In this document: one piece after another, positions 9,138 to 17,555 of the stretch | Layout: every line of letters starts with the position of its first letter | Position numbering within the stretch: position 1 is the stretch's first letter | NCBI GenBank assembly: GCA_036271555.1 | Contig: DATBAK010000037.1 | Location: 1-64,000, forward strand | DNA length: 64,000 nucleotides | Reading direction: 5' to 3' | Origin: Acidimicrobiia bacterium | GTDB taxonomy: Bacteria; Actinomycetota; Acidimicrobiia; IMCC26256; PALSA-610 | Program-made: the position numbers and the translations under genes | The notes under the pieces: model-generated | Database searches by the model: none | What the model was told of the DNA's origin: nothing | The model's input: the letters and a program-made list of their open reading frames with translations, nothing else

Positions 9138-10172
9138 CGTCTCGAAGGCAGTCAGCACGTTCACGACGTTGCGGCCGATGACGTCGAGGCAGTAGCCGCC
9201 TTCCTGCACGAAGAGCGTCGGTCGCTGCAACGATGCGATGGCCGCGCCGAGCCGGTGGAAGTCGTCGCCCGTGAGGCGGAACGAGTCGACGTCCTCGAGT
9301 GCAGTGTCGACGCCGAGCGACACGACAAGGGTGTCGCAGCCGAAGGCGCGGATCGCGCCGAGCGCGTCGGCGAGCGCGGCCCCGTACGTGGACCACTCGG
9401 TGCCGGGCGGGAGCGGACGGTTGAGTGTCGTGCCTTCGCCCTCCGCGGTGCCGCGTTCGGAGGCGAAACCCGAGAAGTACGGGTAGTCGTCGACGGGATC
9501 GGCGTGCAGCGACGCGAAGAACACATTCGGATCGCGATCGAAGATCGCCTGTGTGCCGTTGCCGTGATGGAAGTCGACGTCGAGGATCGCGACGCGCGCG
9601 CCGGCGTCGCTCAACGCGCGTGCCGCGATCGCGGCGTTGTTGAGGTAGCAGTAGCCCGCGAGGCCGTCGTGCGCGGCGTGATGGCCGGGCGGGCGGCACA
9701 GCGAGTAGACGCCGCCGCGGCCCGCGGCGCGGATCTCGTCGACTCCCGTCAGCGCGATGTCGACGGCCGCGATCGAGGCCGCCCACGTGCCCGCGACGAT
9801 TGGGTCGGTGTCGTGCGAGTACCAGCCGATCTTGGCGATCGGGTGTACGGCCGTGTCACGTGTCGCGGGCTGTCCGCGAACCGGCCGCGCGTACGCGGTC
9901 AGCTCGGTGCCCGGCGCGGCACCGGTCACGCGTACGAACTCGTCGTACGCGGTCTCGAGGAACTCGACGTAGTCGCGCGCGTGCACGCGCAGCACCGGGT
10001 CGAGGCCGTGAGCCGTCGGCGCCTGGATCGGACCGAGGGCGCGCGCCCGGATCTCGGCGACGATGCGCTCGGCGCGCTCCGGAACCTCGGGCGCCGCGAT
10101 GGGCGTGCCCTGGTCGAGCACCGCGCCCTGCGGCGCGTGCGCGCGATGCGCGTCCGAAGCAATGGTCAGCAC
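9123..10172 (-). CDS. Histone deacetylase family / acetylpolyamine amidohydrolase
   Basis: 349 aa class II HDAC-like arginase-fold zinc amidohydrolase. All catalytic elements are present: tandem His 164-165 (RPPGHHA), zinc ligands D200, H202 and D289 (DVDFHHGNG and SLGVD), and the transition-state Tyr 327 (EGGYCLD). In bacteria this family includes acetylpolyamine amidohydrolases (AphA) and acetoin-utilisation proteins. The short insert around WYSHDTDPI resembles APAH-type enzymes. The neighbour across a 133-nt divergent gap is a PuuB-like oxidase, which favours polyamine or amine catabolism over protein deacetylation. A protein target cannot be excluded. Confidence 0.9.
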   Translation of the reverse strand: MLTIASDAHRAHAPQGAVLDQGTPIAAPEVPERAERIVAEIRARALGPIQAPTAHGLDPVLRVHARDYVEFLETAYDEFVRVTGAAPGTELTAYARPVRGQPATRDTAVHPIAKIGWYSHDTDPIVAGTWAASIAAVDIALTGVDEIRAAGRGGVYSLCRPPGHHAAHDGLAGYCYLNNAAIAARALSDAGARVAILDVDFHHGNGTQAIFDRDPNVFFASLHADPVDDYPYFSGFASERGTAEGEGTTLNRPLPPGTEWSTYGAALADALGAIRAFGCDTLVVSLGVDTALEDVDSFRLTGDDFHRLGAAIASLQRPTLFVQEGGYCLDVIGRNVVNVLTAFETSLAQ

Positions 10173-10180
10173 GCGCTCAT

Positions 10181-10217
10181 TGTCGCACTCGCTCCGCTCG
10201 CCGCTCCTGACGCCTCA
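10181..10217 (+). repeat. Dispersed intergenic repeat, short form (copy A)
   Basis: The core TCGCACTCGCTCCGCTCGCC is followed by GCTCCTGACGCCTCA. It matches copies near 45.8 and 49.9 kb almost base for base, and lies in the divergent gap between the HDAC-like gene and the FAD oxidase. Outside it, the gap (10218-10305) holds only GC-rich sequence with short GAGTCGGGC direct repeats. Confidence 0.75.
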
Positions 10218-10305
10218 CGCGACGAGTCGGGCCCGAGTCGGGCGGCGTTGCACAGCGACCGGCCCGCTCCCGCGCGAAACGGTGGCCTCGTAGGCTGCCC
10301 GGCCG

Positions 10306-11685
10306 GTGGACTACTCACAGGTCAGCTACTGGCTCGAGAGCTGCGGCGACGACCTGACGCCGCGCGCGCCGCTCGACGCTTCCGTCGACGCCGACGTCGC
10401 GATCATGGGCGCGGGCTTCACCGGGCTGTGGACCGCGCACTCGTTGCTCGCGCGCGACCCGTCGTTGCGCATCGTGATCGTCGAGCGCGACATCGCGGGC
10501 TTCGGCGCGTCGGGCCGCAACGGCGCGTGGTGCACGTTCGGCTTCGGCGCCGGTCCCGATCTGTTGCAGCACCGCTGGGGGAAGGACGCGGCGATCGCGG
10601 TGCACGACGCAATGGTCGCGACCGTCGATGCGGTCGGTGCGACGGCGGCGGCCGAGGGCATCGACGCGCATTACCAGAAGGACGGCGAGCTCTCGCTCGC
10701 GCTCGGCGCGCATCAGCTGCCGTCGCTCGACGCGATCCAACGGCGCTACGACGACCTCGGCCGGTCGGGATTCGTGCACCGCCTCGACCGCGATGCGGCG
10801 CGCGCCAAGCTCGACGTGACCGGCGTCGAAGGCGCAGTATGGTTCCCGGCCACGGCCGCGATCCATCCCGGCCGACTCGTGCGTGGGCTCGCGCGTGCCG
10901 TGGAGCGCAGTGGCGCGACGATCGTCGAGCAGACGGCGGTGACCGGTGTGCGCAGCGGTTCGCATCCCGCGCTCGAGACCGCGTCCGGCGACGTGCGCGC
11001 GAACGTCGTCGTGCTCGCGGGGGAGTCGTACCTGGCGCAGCTCCCCGGCTACCGGCGCGCGGTGTTGCCGATCTACTCGCTGATCGTGCTGACCGAGCCG
11101 TTGACCGACGCGCAGCTCGACGAGATCCACTGGACGCACCGCGCCGTCGTCAACTCGCAAGCGCTCACGGTCGACTACCTCTCGCGCACGCGCGACGGCC
11201 GCATCCTGTTCGGCGGGCGCGGCGCGCCGTACCACTTCGGATCTGCGATCCGGCCCGAGTTCGACCGCCACGCGGAGACCCACGAGCGCCTGCGGCGGTC
11301 GATCGTCGAGTGGTTCCCGTCGCTCGCCGGCGTGCGCACCACGCACGCGTGGGGCGGCACGGTCGGTGTGCCGCGCGACTGGATCCCGACGATGCGCTAC
11401 GACCGCGCGTCCGGCATCGCGACCGCGCACGGCTACACCGGTGAGGGCGTCGCGGCGACGAACCTGAGCGGGCGCGTGCTCGCGGATCTCATTACCGGCA
11501 CCGATTCCGAGATCACGCACCTGCCGATGGTCGGGCACCAATCGCGCCCGTGGGAACCCGAGCCGCTGCGCTTCCTCGCGGCGCGGTACCTGCAGAACGC
11601 GTCGCTGAAGCTCGACGAGAAGGCGGCCCGCACCGGCCGCCCCCTCACCGGCCGCACGATCACCGAACGCCTCATCGGCCACTGA
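10306..11685 (+). CDS. FAD-dependent oxidoreductase, PuuB (gamma-glutamylputrescine oxidase)-like
   Basis: 459 aa DAO-superfamily flavoenzyme with a GTG start. The N-terminal SYWLESC segment, the FAD motif VAIMGAGFTGLWTA and the ASGRNGAW motif are shared with gamma-glutamylputrescine oxidases and related amine oxidases. The C-terminal WGGTVGVPRDWIP and GYTGEGVAATNLSGR segments are typical of the same group. It is divergent from the HDAC/acetylpolyamine amidohydrolase-like gene, which suggests deacetylation followed by oxidative deamination of an amine. No gamma-glutamylpolyamine synthetase lies nearby, so the substrate may be a free amine. Confidence 0.88.
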   Translation: MDYSQVSYWLESCGDDLTPRAPLDASVDADVAIMGAGFTGLWTAHSLLARDPSLRIVIVERDIAGFGASGRNGAWCTFGFGAGPDLLQHRWGKDAAIAVHDAMVATVDAVGATAAAEGIDAHYQKDGELSLALGAHQLPSLDAIQRRYDDLGRSGFVHRLDRDAARAKLDVTGVEGAVWFPATAAIHPGRLVRGLARAVERSGATIVEQTAVTGVRSGSHPALETASGDVRANVVVLAGESYLAQLPGYRRAVLPIYSLIVLTEPLTDAQLDEIHWTHRAVVNSQALTVDYLSRTRDGRILFGGRGAPYHFGSAIRPEFDRHAETHERLRRSIVEWFPSLAGVRTTHAWGGTVGVPRDWIPTMRYDRASGIATAHGYTGEGVAATNLSGRVLADLITGTDSEITHLPMVGHQSRPWEPEPLRFLAARYLQNASLKLDEKAARTGRPLTGRTITERLIGH

Positions 11686-11700
11686 CCAGGCCTTTCGCGG

Positions 11701-11748
11701 AACTGATCGATCGAAGTGACGCGGGCGCGTCACTGTTCTCGATCAGTT
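11701..11748. terminator. Inverted repeat between convergent genes, likely bidirectional terminator
   Basis: Arms AACTGATCGA and TCGATCAGTT, with inner arms GTGACGC and GCGTCAC, form a long interrupted stem around a GGC loop. It lies just after the PuuB-like stop and covers the stop codon of the convergent membrane protein at 11743. There is no U-run, as is common in high-GC actinobacteria. Confidence 0.55.
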
Positions 11749-12864
11749 CGAGCGACCCGCCGGGCGCATCGAGCCGATGATCGTGCGGGCGATCTCGGGG
11801 TTCGCTCCGAGCCCGACGCGGACGGTCGTCGTCGAGCGGCGACCGTCGCGACCCAGGATCGTCACGTCGAACGCCGGTTCGAGATCCAGGACGCCGTAGC
11901 CCGGGACGAACTTGACGGCCAGGCCGGCCCGGCCGTTGCGGATGGTGCGGTCGACCGGCAGCGGCGGGATCGCCCCCTTGTCGGCGGGGCGCATCCACAC
12001 CCCGTCCGTCGGGACGGGGACGACGCCGGCCGGAATCATCGGGCAGTTCAACGTGATGCCCGCGCCGCTGCCGAGGTACGCGCCCGACTCGGGGAACGGC
12101 ACCGCGCTGCACGCGCCCGGCGCGATCGTGTTCGGGCCGAGTTGCGTGATGTTCATCGCGGGGGGCACCGACAGTGTCACGTCACCGAAGCTCAATGTCT
12201 TCCAGTCGCGCGGCACCGAGGGCCACGTGGTCGAATCGAGCACGACCCGGCGCGTCGACAGCGTCAGCGTGTCGAGCACGCGCCGGGCCTCGGTCGGCTG
12301 GTGCACGTAGACGTGCAGACCGAGCGCCGGAACCGCGTAGTCGATCCAGAGCGGGCTGCCGGGCTCGAGATACAGGTCGATGCCGTGGATCGTCAGCGCG
12401 GGGCGGCCAGGTAGCTCGCGCAGCTGCGAGAACGGCTCGACCGAGACGTACGCGCAGTCGGGCCCGTCGTGTCGGAGCGTGACGCCGGTGTTGGTGAGCG
12501 GCGCGCACGAAGAGGAGCCGGGGCCGTCGGCGGACCAACCGGGAGGAAGGGCGAACCGCGCGTCGCCGTAGTCGACGAGGCGCCAGCCCTTGGGCTCGGC
12601 GACACCGACCAGGGGCTGCGTCGTCGTGGGCACCGGCGCGATCGCCGCCGTCGTCGACGGGGCCGAGGCCGCGGTGCGAACCGAGCTCGACGTTCCGCCG
12701 CGCACGACCACGAGCAGCCCGACGACGAGCGCGACGACCACCGCGGCCGCGGCCGACCGTCGCGCGAGCCGGCCGTGCCGCAACGCGCGCACGCGCGCGT
12801 CGACGCGTGTCCGCTGTTCGGACGTCGGCCAGTCGAGCGGCAGGTCGTCGCGACCGTCAGCCAT
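11743..12864 (-). CDS. Membrane-anchored protein next to ECF sigma factor (anti-sigma-like)
   Basis: 373 aa. A cytoplasmic N-terminus of about 35 residues (charged, MADGRDDLPLDWPT start) is followed by one membrane helix (AAAAVVVALVVGLLVVV), a Thr/Ser/Pro linker, and an extracytoplasmic region. That region seems internally duplicated: GWRLVDYGDARFALPPGW and DWKTLSFGDVTLSVPPAM begin similar stretches, each followed by Cys residues. The 8-nt overlap with the upstream ECF sigma gene and this topology fit an anti-sigma factor. No ZAS zinc motif (HxxxCxxC) is visible, so it is not a classic RsrA-type protein. No known family recognised for the outer domain. Confidence 0.8.
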   Translation of the reverse strand: MADGRDDLPLDWPTSEQRTRVDARVRALRHGRLARRSAAAAVVVALVVGLLVVVRGGTSSSVRTAASAPSTTAAIAPVPTTTQPLVGVAEPKGWRLVDYGDARFALPPGWSADGPGSSSCAPLTNTGVTLRHDGPDCAYVSVEPFSQLRELPGRPALTIHGIDLYLEPGSPLWIDYAVPALGLHVYVHQPTEARRVLDTLTLSTRRVVLDSTTWPSVPRDWKTLSFGDVTLSVPPAMNITQLGPNTIAPGACSAVPFPESGAYLGSGAGITLNCPMIPAGVVPVPTDGVWMRPADKGAIPPLPVDRTIRNGRAGLAVKFVPGYGVLDLEPAFDVTILGRDGRRSTTTVRVGLGANPEIARTIIGSMRPAGRSN

Positions 12865-13384
12865 CGTCGTCTTCCTTTCCGAGCGCGCGCCGCAGCGCGC
12901 CGAGCCCGCGCGACTGGTGCTGCTTCACGGTGCCGGCGGTGGTCGACAGCGCGGCCGCGATCGCGTCGTGCGTGAGGTCGTCGAAGTAGTGGAGCACGAG
13001 CACCTCGCGTTGCCGGCGGGGGAGCGTCTCGAGGATGCGCCGGAGGTCGAGCTGCTCGTCCCGCCCGAGCTCCGGTGCCGCGGCCTCGACGCCGGAGTCC
13101 GGGCTCGTCGGTGGCCGCCGGCGTCGCCGCCGCAGCTCGTCGATCGCAAGGTTGGCGCTCACCCGCGTGAGCCACGGGTACGGCGCGCGGCCGATGCGGC
13201 GCCAGTGCAGGTGGGCGCGGGCAGTGGCCTCGATCGCCGCGTCCTCGGCGTCGCCCCGATCCCCGAGGATGCGCACGGCGACGACGAAGGCATGGCGGAA
13301 CAGCAGTGGGAAGGCGGCATCGAAGCTCGGCGCTCGCTCGTCGGCGGTCATGGTCTGCTCACTCTGACGCTCGGGGGGCGCCAT
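12857..13384 (-). CDS. ECF-subfamily RNA polymerase sigma factor (SigE-like)
   Basis: 175 aa. Region 2 spans about residues 24-80 (FPLLFRHAFVVAVRILG, EDAAIEATARA, YPWLTRVSANLAIDE). Region 4 follows from about residue 105, with LPRRQREVLVLHYFDDLTHD and a helix-turn-helix ending GTVKQHQSRGLGAL. It is co-transcribed with the downstream membrane protein, its likely antagonist. The start is uncertain: ATG 13384 and ATG 13351 both lack a clear Shine-Dalgarno site, and the shorter form still has all of region 2. Divergent from the YCII gene; the 107-nt gap probably holds both promoters. Confidence 0.88.
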   Translation of the reverse strand: MAPPERQSEQTMTADERAPSFDAAFPLLFRHAFVVAVRILGDRGDAEDAAIEATARAHLHWRRIGRAPYPWLTRVSANLAIDELRRRRRRPPTSPDSGVEAAAPELGRDEQLDLRRILETLPRRQREVLVLHYFDDLTHDAIAAALSTTAGTVKQHQSRGLGALRRALGKEDDDG

Positions 13385-13491
13385 ACCGATGACCCGAGCC
13401 GCGAGAATCTCGCGACCGAGGTCGAAATCCGGCGGCGCCGTTCGTCGGGAACACGATGCCGCCGCCGGGCGGCCAGGAGGAACGAGGCCCG

Positions 13492-13848
13492 ATGAAGTAC
13501 ATGCTGCTGATCTACGTCGACCCGAAGAGTGCGCCGAAGGACGGTTCCGAGGAGCAGCGCGCCGAGCACGGGGCGTACGGCACCTTCACGGAGGAGCTCG
13601 TGGGCGCCGGCGTGATCGTGGGTGGCGACCCGCTGCACGGCCCCGACACCGCCACGACCGTGCGCGTGCGCAAGGGCGAGACGCTCACGAGCGACGGCCC
13701 CTTCGCCGAGACCCGTGAGCACCTGGCGGGCTACTACATCGTCGACGTCGCCGACCTCGACGCCGCGATCGCGTGGGCGGCCAAGATCCCGAGCGTGCAG
13801 CACAGCGCGATCGAAGTGCGGCCGGTGCAGGACTACTCCGCGATGTGA
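13492..13848 (+). CDS. YCII-related (DGPF-domain) protein
   Basis: 118 aa ferredoxin-like alpha/beta protein. It starts [11 protein letters not shown] and contains the hallmark [25 protein letters not shown] lies 11 nt before the ATG. DGPF/YCII proteins are the genomic partners of ECF42 sigma factors in actinobacteria, and an ECF42-like gene follows 50 nt downstream on the same strand. The biochemical role is unknown; a small-molecule or thiol-linked sensing role has been suggested for the group. Confidence 0.92.
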   Translation: MKYMLLIYVDPKSAPKDGSEEQRAEHGAYGTFTEELVGAGVIVGGDPLHGPDTATTVRVRKGETLTSDGPFAETREHLAGYYIVDVADLDAAIAWAAKIPSVQHSAIEVRPVQDYSAM

Positions 13849-13898
13849 CCGCGGTCCTGCCGGCCCGGCCGGTCATCCGGGGGGAGCAGAATCACGGC

Positions 13899-15155
13899 GT
13901 GCCCGACCGCCGTCGCGATCCTCTCCCCGGCGCCGTCCACGCGTCGATCGAGCGCACGGTCCGGCTCGAGTGGGGACACGTCGTCGCCGGCCTGACGCGG
14001 CGCTTCGGCGATCTCGCGCTCGCCGAGGACGCCGCGCAGGACGCGCTGACCGCCGCGCTCGAGACGTGGCCGCGGTCCGGCGTTCCCGACAACCCCGCGG
14101 CGTGGATCACGACGACCGCGCGCCGGAAGGCGCTCGATCGCGTGCGCCGCGATGCGACCCTCGCGCGCAAGGTCGAACAGCTCGAACGGGACACGCCGGC
14201 GGTCCCGGCCGAGCTCGCACCCGCGCCGATCGACGACGACCGCCTCTGCCTGCTGTTCACCTGCTGCCACCCGTCGCTCCCCATCGAGACGCGCGTCGCG
14301 CTCACGCTCAAGGCGGTCGCGGGACTCAGCACATCCGAGCTCGCACGCGCGTTCGTCGTGAGCGAGCCGACGATCTCGCAGCGCATCGTGCGCGCCAAGC
14401 GCAAGATCCGCGCCGCCGGCATTCCCTTCCGTGTGCCGCCGCCCGAGCTGCTCGCGGAACGCCTTGCGGGCGTGCTCGCCTGCCTCTACCTGATCTTCAA
14501 CGAGGGCTACACCGCGACCGCCGGCGACGATCTCGTGCGCGACGACCTGTGTCGCGAAGCGATCCGCCTCACGCGCCTCGTGCGCAGCGGGTTCAGTGCC
14601 GATCCCGAGGTCGTGGGATTGCTCGCGCTCATGTTGTTGCACCACGCTCGCCGCGCCGCGCGCATCACCGACGACGGCGACCTCGTGCTGCTCGAGCAGC
14701 AGGATCGCAGTCGTTGGGACCACGCCGAGATCACGGAAGGCGAGACACTGGTCGACTCCGCGCTACGCGCGGGCGACGTCGGTCAATACCAGGTGCAGGC
14801 CGCGATCGCCGCGCTGCACGCGACCGCCGCGAGCGTCGACGAGACCGACTGGACCGAGATCGCCGCGCTCTACGGCGTGCTCGCGCAGCTCGCACCCGGA
14901 CCCGTCATCGAGCTCAACCGCGCGGTCGCGATCGCGATGGCCGACGGTCCGCGCGCCGGGTTGGCGCAACTCGCACCGCTCGCGGAACCGCTCGCCGCGC
15001 ACCACCCGTACCACGCCGCGCGCGCCGAGCTCCTGCGGCGCGCCGGAGAAGACGTCGCGGCGCGCGCCGCGTACGACCGCGCGATCGAGCTCGCTTCGAA
15101 CCTCCGCGAGCGCGCCGCGCTCGAACGCCGACGCGCATCACTCACGCCGTCGTGA
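13899..15155 (+). CDS. ECF42-like sigma factor with C-terminal helical extension
   Basis: 418 aa from GTG 13899. Region 2 lies at about residues 12-85 ([39 protein letters not shown]) and region 4 at about 105-165 ([20 protein letters not shown]). A long alpha-helical TPR-like extension of about 230 residues follows ([36 protein letters not shown]). That size and the adjacent DGPF gene mark the ECF42 group, which has no anti-sigma factor and is thought to be controlled through the extension. Its stop overlaps a PPTase start (GTGA at 15152-15155). Confidence 0.92.
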   Translation: MPDRRRDPLPGAVHASIERTVRLEWGHVVAGLTRRFGDLALAEDAAQDALTAALETWPRSGVPDNPAAWITTTARRKALDRVRRDATLARKVEQLERDTPAVPAELAPAPIDDDRLCLLFTCCHPSLPIETRVALTLKAVAGLSTSELARAFVVSEPTISQRIVRAKRKIRAAGIPFRVPPPELLAERLAGVLACLYLIFNEGYTATAGDDLVRDDLCREAIRLTRLVRSGFSADPEVVGLLALMLLHHARRAARITDDGDLVLLEQQDRSRWDHAEITEGETLVDSALRAGDVGQYQVQAAIAALHATAASVDETDWTEIAALYGVLAQLAPGPVIELNRAVAIAMADGPRAGLAQLAPLAEPLAAHHPYHAARAELLRRAGEDVAARAAYDRAIELASNLRERAALERRRASLTPS

Positions 15156-15712
15156 GCGAACCGCTCGCGATCGAGGTCGTGATCGTCGACATCGTCGATG
15201 TCGAGCCGCGCCGCGCGTCGACCGTCCTCGACACTGCGGCGCGCGTCGTGATCGGCAGCCGCCTCGCGGTCTATCCGACCCTCGTCTTCATCGAGCGCGA
15301 GCCGAGCGGACGTCCGATCGCCGAGGGCGTCGCGCTCAGCCTCGCGCACTCCGGCGGGCTCGGCGCGATCGCGATCAGCGATCCCGGCGCGCGCGTCGGC
15401 ATCGACGTCGAACGCGTGCGGCCGCGTCGGTACCTCGACCGAATCGCGACCCGCATCTTCGACGCCGACGAGCTCGTCGCGTTGGCCGCGCTCGACGACG
15501 CCGCGCGACTTCTGGCATTCCTCCGGCGTTGGACCGAGGTCGAGGCGATCTTGAAGGCGCAGGGCACCGGCATCGCGGGCGGCTTCGCGAACGCGGTGCC
15601 GCGACCCCACGGTTGGTCGTGCGAGCCGATCGACTGCGGCCCCGGCTTCGTCGGCACCGTCGCCGCCGACGCCCCCTCGATGAAGGTGCAGACGCGTCGA
15701 CTTGGAAACTGA
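15152..15712 (+). CDS. 4'-phosphopantetheinyl transferase superfamily protein
   Basis: 186 aa. Sfp/AcpS-type magnesium motif GIDVERVRP and the second motif [15 protein letters not shown] are visible. Such enzymes transfer phosphopantetheine from CoA to carrier proteins. In the second motif the canonical W-x-x-K-E-A has Val in place of Lys, while Glu and the later Lys (LKA) are kept. The N-terminal half is short compared with Sfp (about 225 aa). GTG start overlapping the sigma-factor stop implies translational coupling, an unexpected pairing. No carrier-protein gene is in the window. Confidence 0.82.
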   Translation: MSEPLAIEVVIVDIVDVEPRRASTVLDTAARVVIGSRLAVYPTLVFIEREPSGRPIAEGVALSLAHSGGLGAIAISDPGARVGIDVERVRPRRYLDRIATRIFDADELVALAALDDAARLLAFLRRWTEVEAILKAQGTGIAGGFANAVPRPHGWSCEPIDCGPGFVGTVAADAPSMKVQTRRLGN

Positions 15713-15783
15713 TCGTTCCCGCCGGAACGGCCGGGTCGCTCGGCGGCCGGGGCGAAGCTTGCGAGCCCGCCCAGAAAGCACAG

Positions 15784-16431
15784 TCAGAGGTCGTGACGGA
15801 ACTGGATGCTCACGCGGGGGAGCGCGTGCGCGGCCTTCGGGACGCTGTGCTCCCACGTGCGCTGACTCGTGCCGCCCATCACGAGCAGGTCGCCGCTGTG
15901 CAGCACGAACGGGATCGAGCGACCGCCGCCCTTCGGCCGCATCCGCAGCGTGCGTGGTCCGCCCAGGGAGACGATCGCGACCACCGGCTCGACGATCTCG
16001 CGCGGGATGCGATCGCCGTGCCAGGCGACGCTGTCGCGCCCGTCGCGATACAGCGCGGCGCCGAGGTGCGTGAAGGCGCGCTCGTAGCGCGCGCTCAGCG
16101 CGTCGGCCGCGTCGCCGAGCACGGGCGGCACGGTGTCGGCGTGCGGCTCGGTGCCGTACCACGCGTGCAGACGCGGCTCGTCGACGATGCGGCCGTGCAT
16201 CGTCACCGTGCGTTGGTGCCAGGGCGCGCGGGCGAGCACGGCGCCGAAGAGGTCGTCGGCGCCGGTGAGCCAGAGCGGCGCGTGATCGGCCCACGCGCCG
16301 GGCGAGAGCTCGATCCGTCGGAGCGACGCGAACGTCGGGTCGATCGACGGGCGCGCGGGCGCGCTCGCCAGCAACGACGTCTGCCACTCCATCGGCGGGG
16401 CGGCGACGGCATTCGAACGTACGTTCGCCAC
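15784..16431 (-). CDS. alkB: AlkB-like 2-oxoglutarate/Fe(II) DNA-repair dioxygenase
   Basis: Up to 215 aa. Oxidative demethylase of alkylated DNA bases (AlkB/ALKBH2 group). Iron ligands are visible as WHGDR (His, Asp) and WEHSVPK (His), the 2-oxoglutarate-binding segment as RVSIQFR, and SLGGPRTLRMRPKGGG is the conserved strand after the HxD. A LexA-type palindrome sits at 16413-16428, inside codons 2-7 of the longest frame (GTG 16431). An internal ATG at 16392 (MEWQTSLLAS) would put that box 21 nt upstream of the gene and is my preferred start, although neither start has a clear Shine-Dalgarno site. Confidence 0.9.
   Translation of the reverse strand: MANVRSNAVAAPPMEWQTSLLASAPARPSIDPTFASLRRIELSPGAWADHAPLWLTGADDLFGAVLARAPWHQRTVTMHGRIVDEPRLHAWYGTEPHADTVPPVLGDAADALSARYERAFTHLGAALYRDGRDSVAWHGDRIPREIVEPVVAIVSLGGPRTLRMRPKGGGRSIPFVLHSGDLLVMGGTSQRTWEHSVPKAAHALPRVSIQFRHDL
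16413..16428 (-). promoter_or_regulatory. SOS (LexA) box of alkB
   Basis: TCGAACGTACGTTCGC contains the perfect palindrome CGAAC-GTAC-GTTCG, which fits the actinobacterial/Gram-positive LexA consensus CGAAC-N4-GTTCG. It lies at the 5' end of a DNA-alkylation repair gene. I saw no second copy in the window. Confidence 0.7.
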
Positions 16432-16499
16432 GACCTGACGATAGCGCCTTCGCGAAGCCGCGATTCCGGAGCGATTCTCGACCGACCTACCCTGGGCGC

Positions 16500-16763
16500 G
16501 TGCTCGAAGAGGAGCCCGCCCCGGAGCGACCCGTCGATCGCTTCACGCGCACGAGCGTGGGGATGATCCTGCGGGCGTCGATGCTCGGCCTGCGCGACGT
16601 GCTCGAGCCGCCGAAGGACGAAGAGCCCGCGATCGTCGAGGAGTGGAGCGGCGCGCCGCCGACGCCGAACGGCATCTCGATGCGCCTCGACCCCGACCTC
16701 CCGTCGGACTCGATCATCCTCGTGCGGCCATGGCTCCTCGACCGCCCCGACGGCGAGGACTGA
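16500..16763 (+). CDS. Small conserved-looking acidic protein, unknown function
   Basis: 87 aa from GTG 16500. It has an acidic Pro/Glu N-terminus, a possible amphipathic helix (RTSVGMILRASMLGLRDVL) and an acidic C-terminus (RPWLLDRPDGED). No signal peptide and no known motif. Codon use (GC-rich third positions) agrees with real coding. It starts 68 nt from the alkB start on the opposite strand, so the two could share the divergent region. I do not recognise the family. Confidence 0.6.
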   Translation: MLEEEPAPERPVDRFTRTSVGMILRASMLGLRDVLEPPKDEEPAIVEEWSGAPPTPNGISMRLDPDLPSDSIILVRPWLLDRPDGED

Positions 16764-16903
16764 CGCGCCCGCGTCTCGAAGCGACCCCGAGAAAAGAAAC
16801 GGCCGCAGCGCGCCGATGTGTGGGGTCACCGGGCGCCGCAGCCGTACGTGACCGTAGCGCGCGCGAGCGCGGGTTGCCGCACCGCGCCAGGCCCGCGACG
16901 CGA

Positions 16904-16935
16904 CGGTGCCCCCGGACCGTCGGCCGGGGGCACCG
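16904..16935. terminator. Strong 12-bp hairpin downstream of HU gene
   Basis: CGGTGCCCCCGG and CCGGGGGCACCG pair perfectly around an 8-nt loop. It lies 23 nt past the stop of the HU gene (minus strand) and 140 nt after the small plus-strand gene, so it may terminate both. No U-run. The rest of 16764-16903 shows no gene. Confidence 0.65.
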
Positions 16936-16958
16936 TGAAAACGCCGATGATTTGCTGA

Positions 16959-17447
16959 CTACCGGCGCTTCGCCGCCTTCTTGGCCGGCGCCTTCTTCGC
17001 AGCCTTCTTCGCGGGCGCCCGCTTCGCAGCCTTCTTCGCCGGGGCCTTCTTCGCCGCGGTCTTGCGGGCCGGAGCCTTCTTCGCGGTCGTCTTCTTCGCG
17101 GTCGTCTTCTTGGCCGCCGTCTTCTTCGCCGGAGCCTTCTTGGCCGGAGCCTTCTTCGCCGCGGGGGCCTTGCCCGAGAGCACCGCGTCCTTGAAGTTCT
17201 TCAGCGGCGTGATCTTCGCCGAGCGCTTCGCCTTGATGCGGATCGTCTCACCGGTCGCGGGGTTGCGTCCCATGCGCGCCGGACGGTCGACCCGGCGGAA
17301 CTTCGCGAACCCCGAGATGGCGACGTCTTCCCCAGCCGCGACGGTGGCCGTGATCAGGTCGACGATGGACTGCAACACCTCGTCCGCTTCACGGCGGGTC
17401 GTCTCGATGCGCTCGGAGAGCGCGGTCACCAGCTGGCTTCGATTCAC
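16959..17447 (-). CDS. hupB: HU-family nucleoid protein with lysine-rich tail (HupB-like)
   Basis: 162 aa. Residues 1-92 are a canonical HU/IHF fold (MNRSQLVTALSERIE, ISGFAKFRRVDRPARMGRNP, NFKDAVLSGK). Residues 93-162 are a low-complexity tail of repeated (A/P)(A/P)AKK units, as in mycobacterial HupB, which binds DNA and compacts the chromosome. GTG start with AGGAGG 5 nt before it. A single-copy gene followed by a strong hairpin; divergent from an orphan ParA with a 206-nt gap. Confidence 0.95.
   Translation of the reverse strand: MNRSQLVTALSERIETTRREADEVLQSIVDLITATVAAGEDVAISGFAKFRRVDRPARMGRNPATGETIRIKAKRSAKITPLKNFKDAVLSGKAPAAKKAPAKKAPAKKTAAKKTTAKKTTAKKAPARKTAAKKAPAKKAAKRAPAKKAAKKAPAKKAAKRR
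16962..17171 (-). repeat. Low-complexity repeats encoding the Lys/Ala/Pro tail of HU
   Basis: The last 70 codons of the HU gene consist of degenerate 12-18 nt repeats (GCCTTCTTCGC units on the plus strand) giving KKAPAKK-type peptides. Such tracts expand and contract by slippage and may vary in length between strains. Confidence 0.8.
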
Positions 17448-17555
17448 GTTTCCTCCTGTTTTTCCGGACCGAACGGGGGAAGCCTTACATCACCGGGGGT
17501 CGCGCGCGCGGATTCTGAGCCGAAAAACTTGGCCTTTTCGCCATTCCGCTACGCG

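Noticed and set aside
16962-17171. CRISPR-like or tandem repeat array
   Set aside because: The repetitive DNA is the coding sequence of the HU lysine-rich tail; no spacers and no cas genes.
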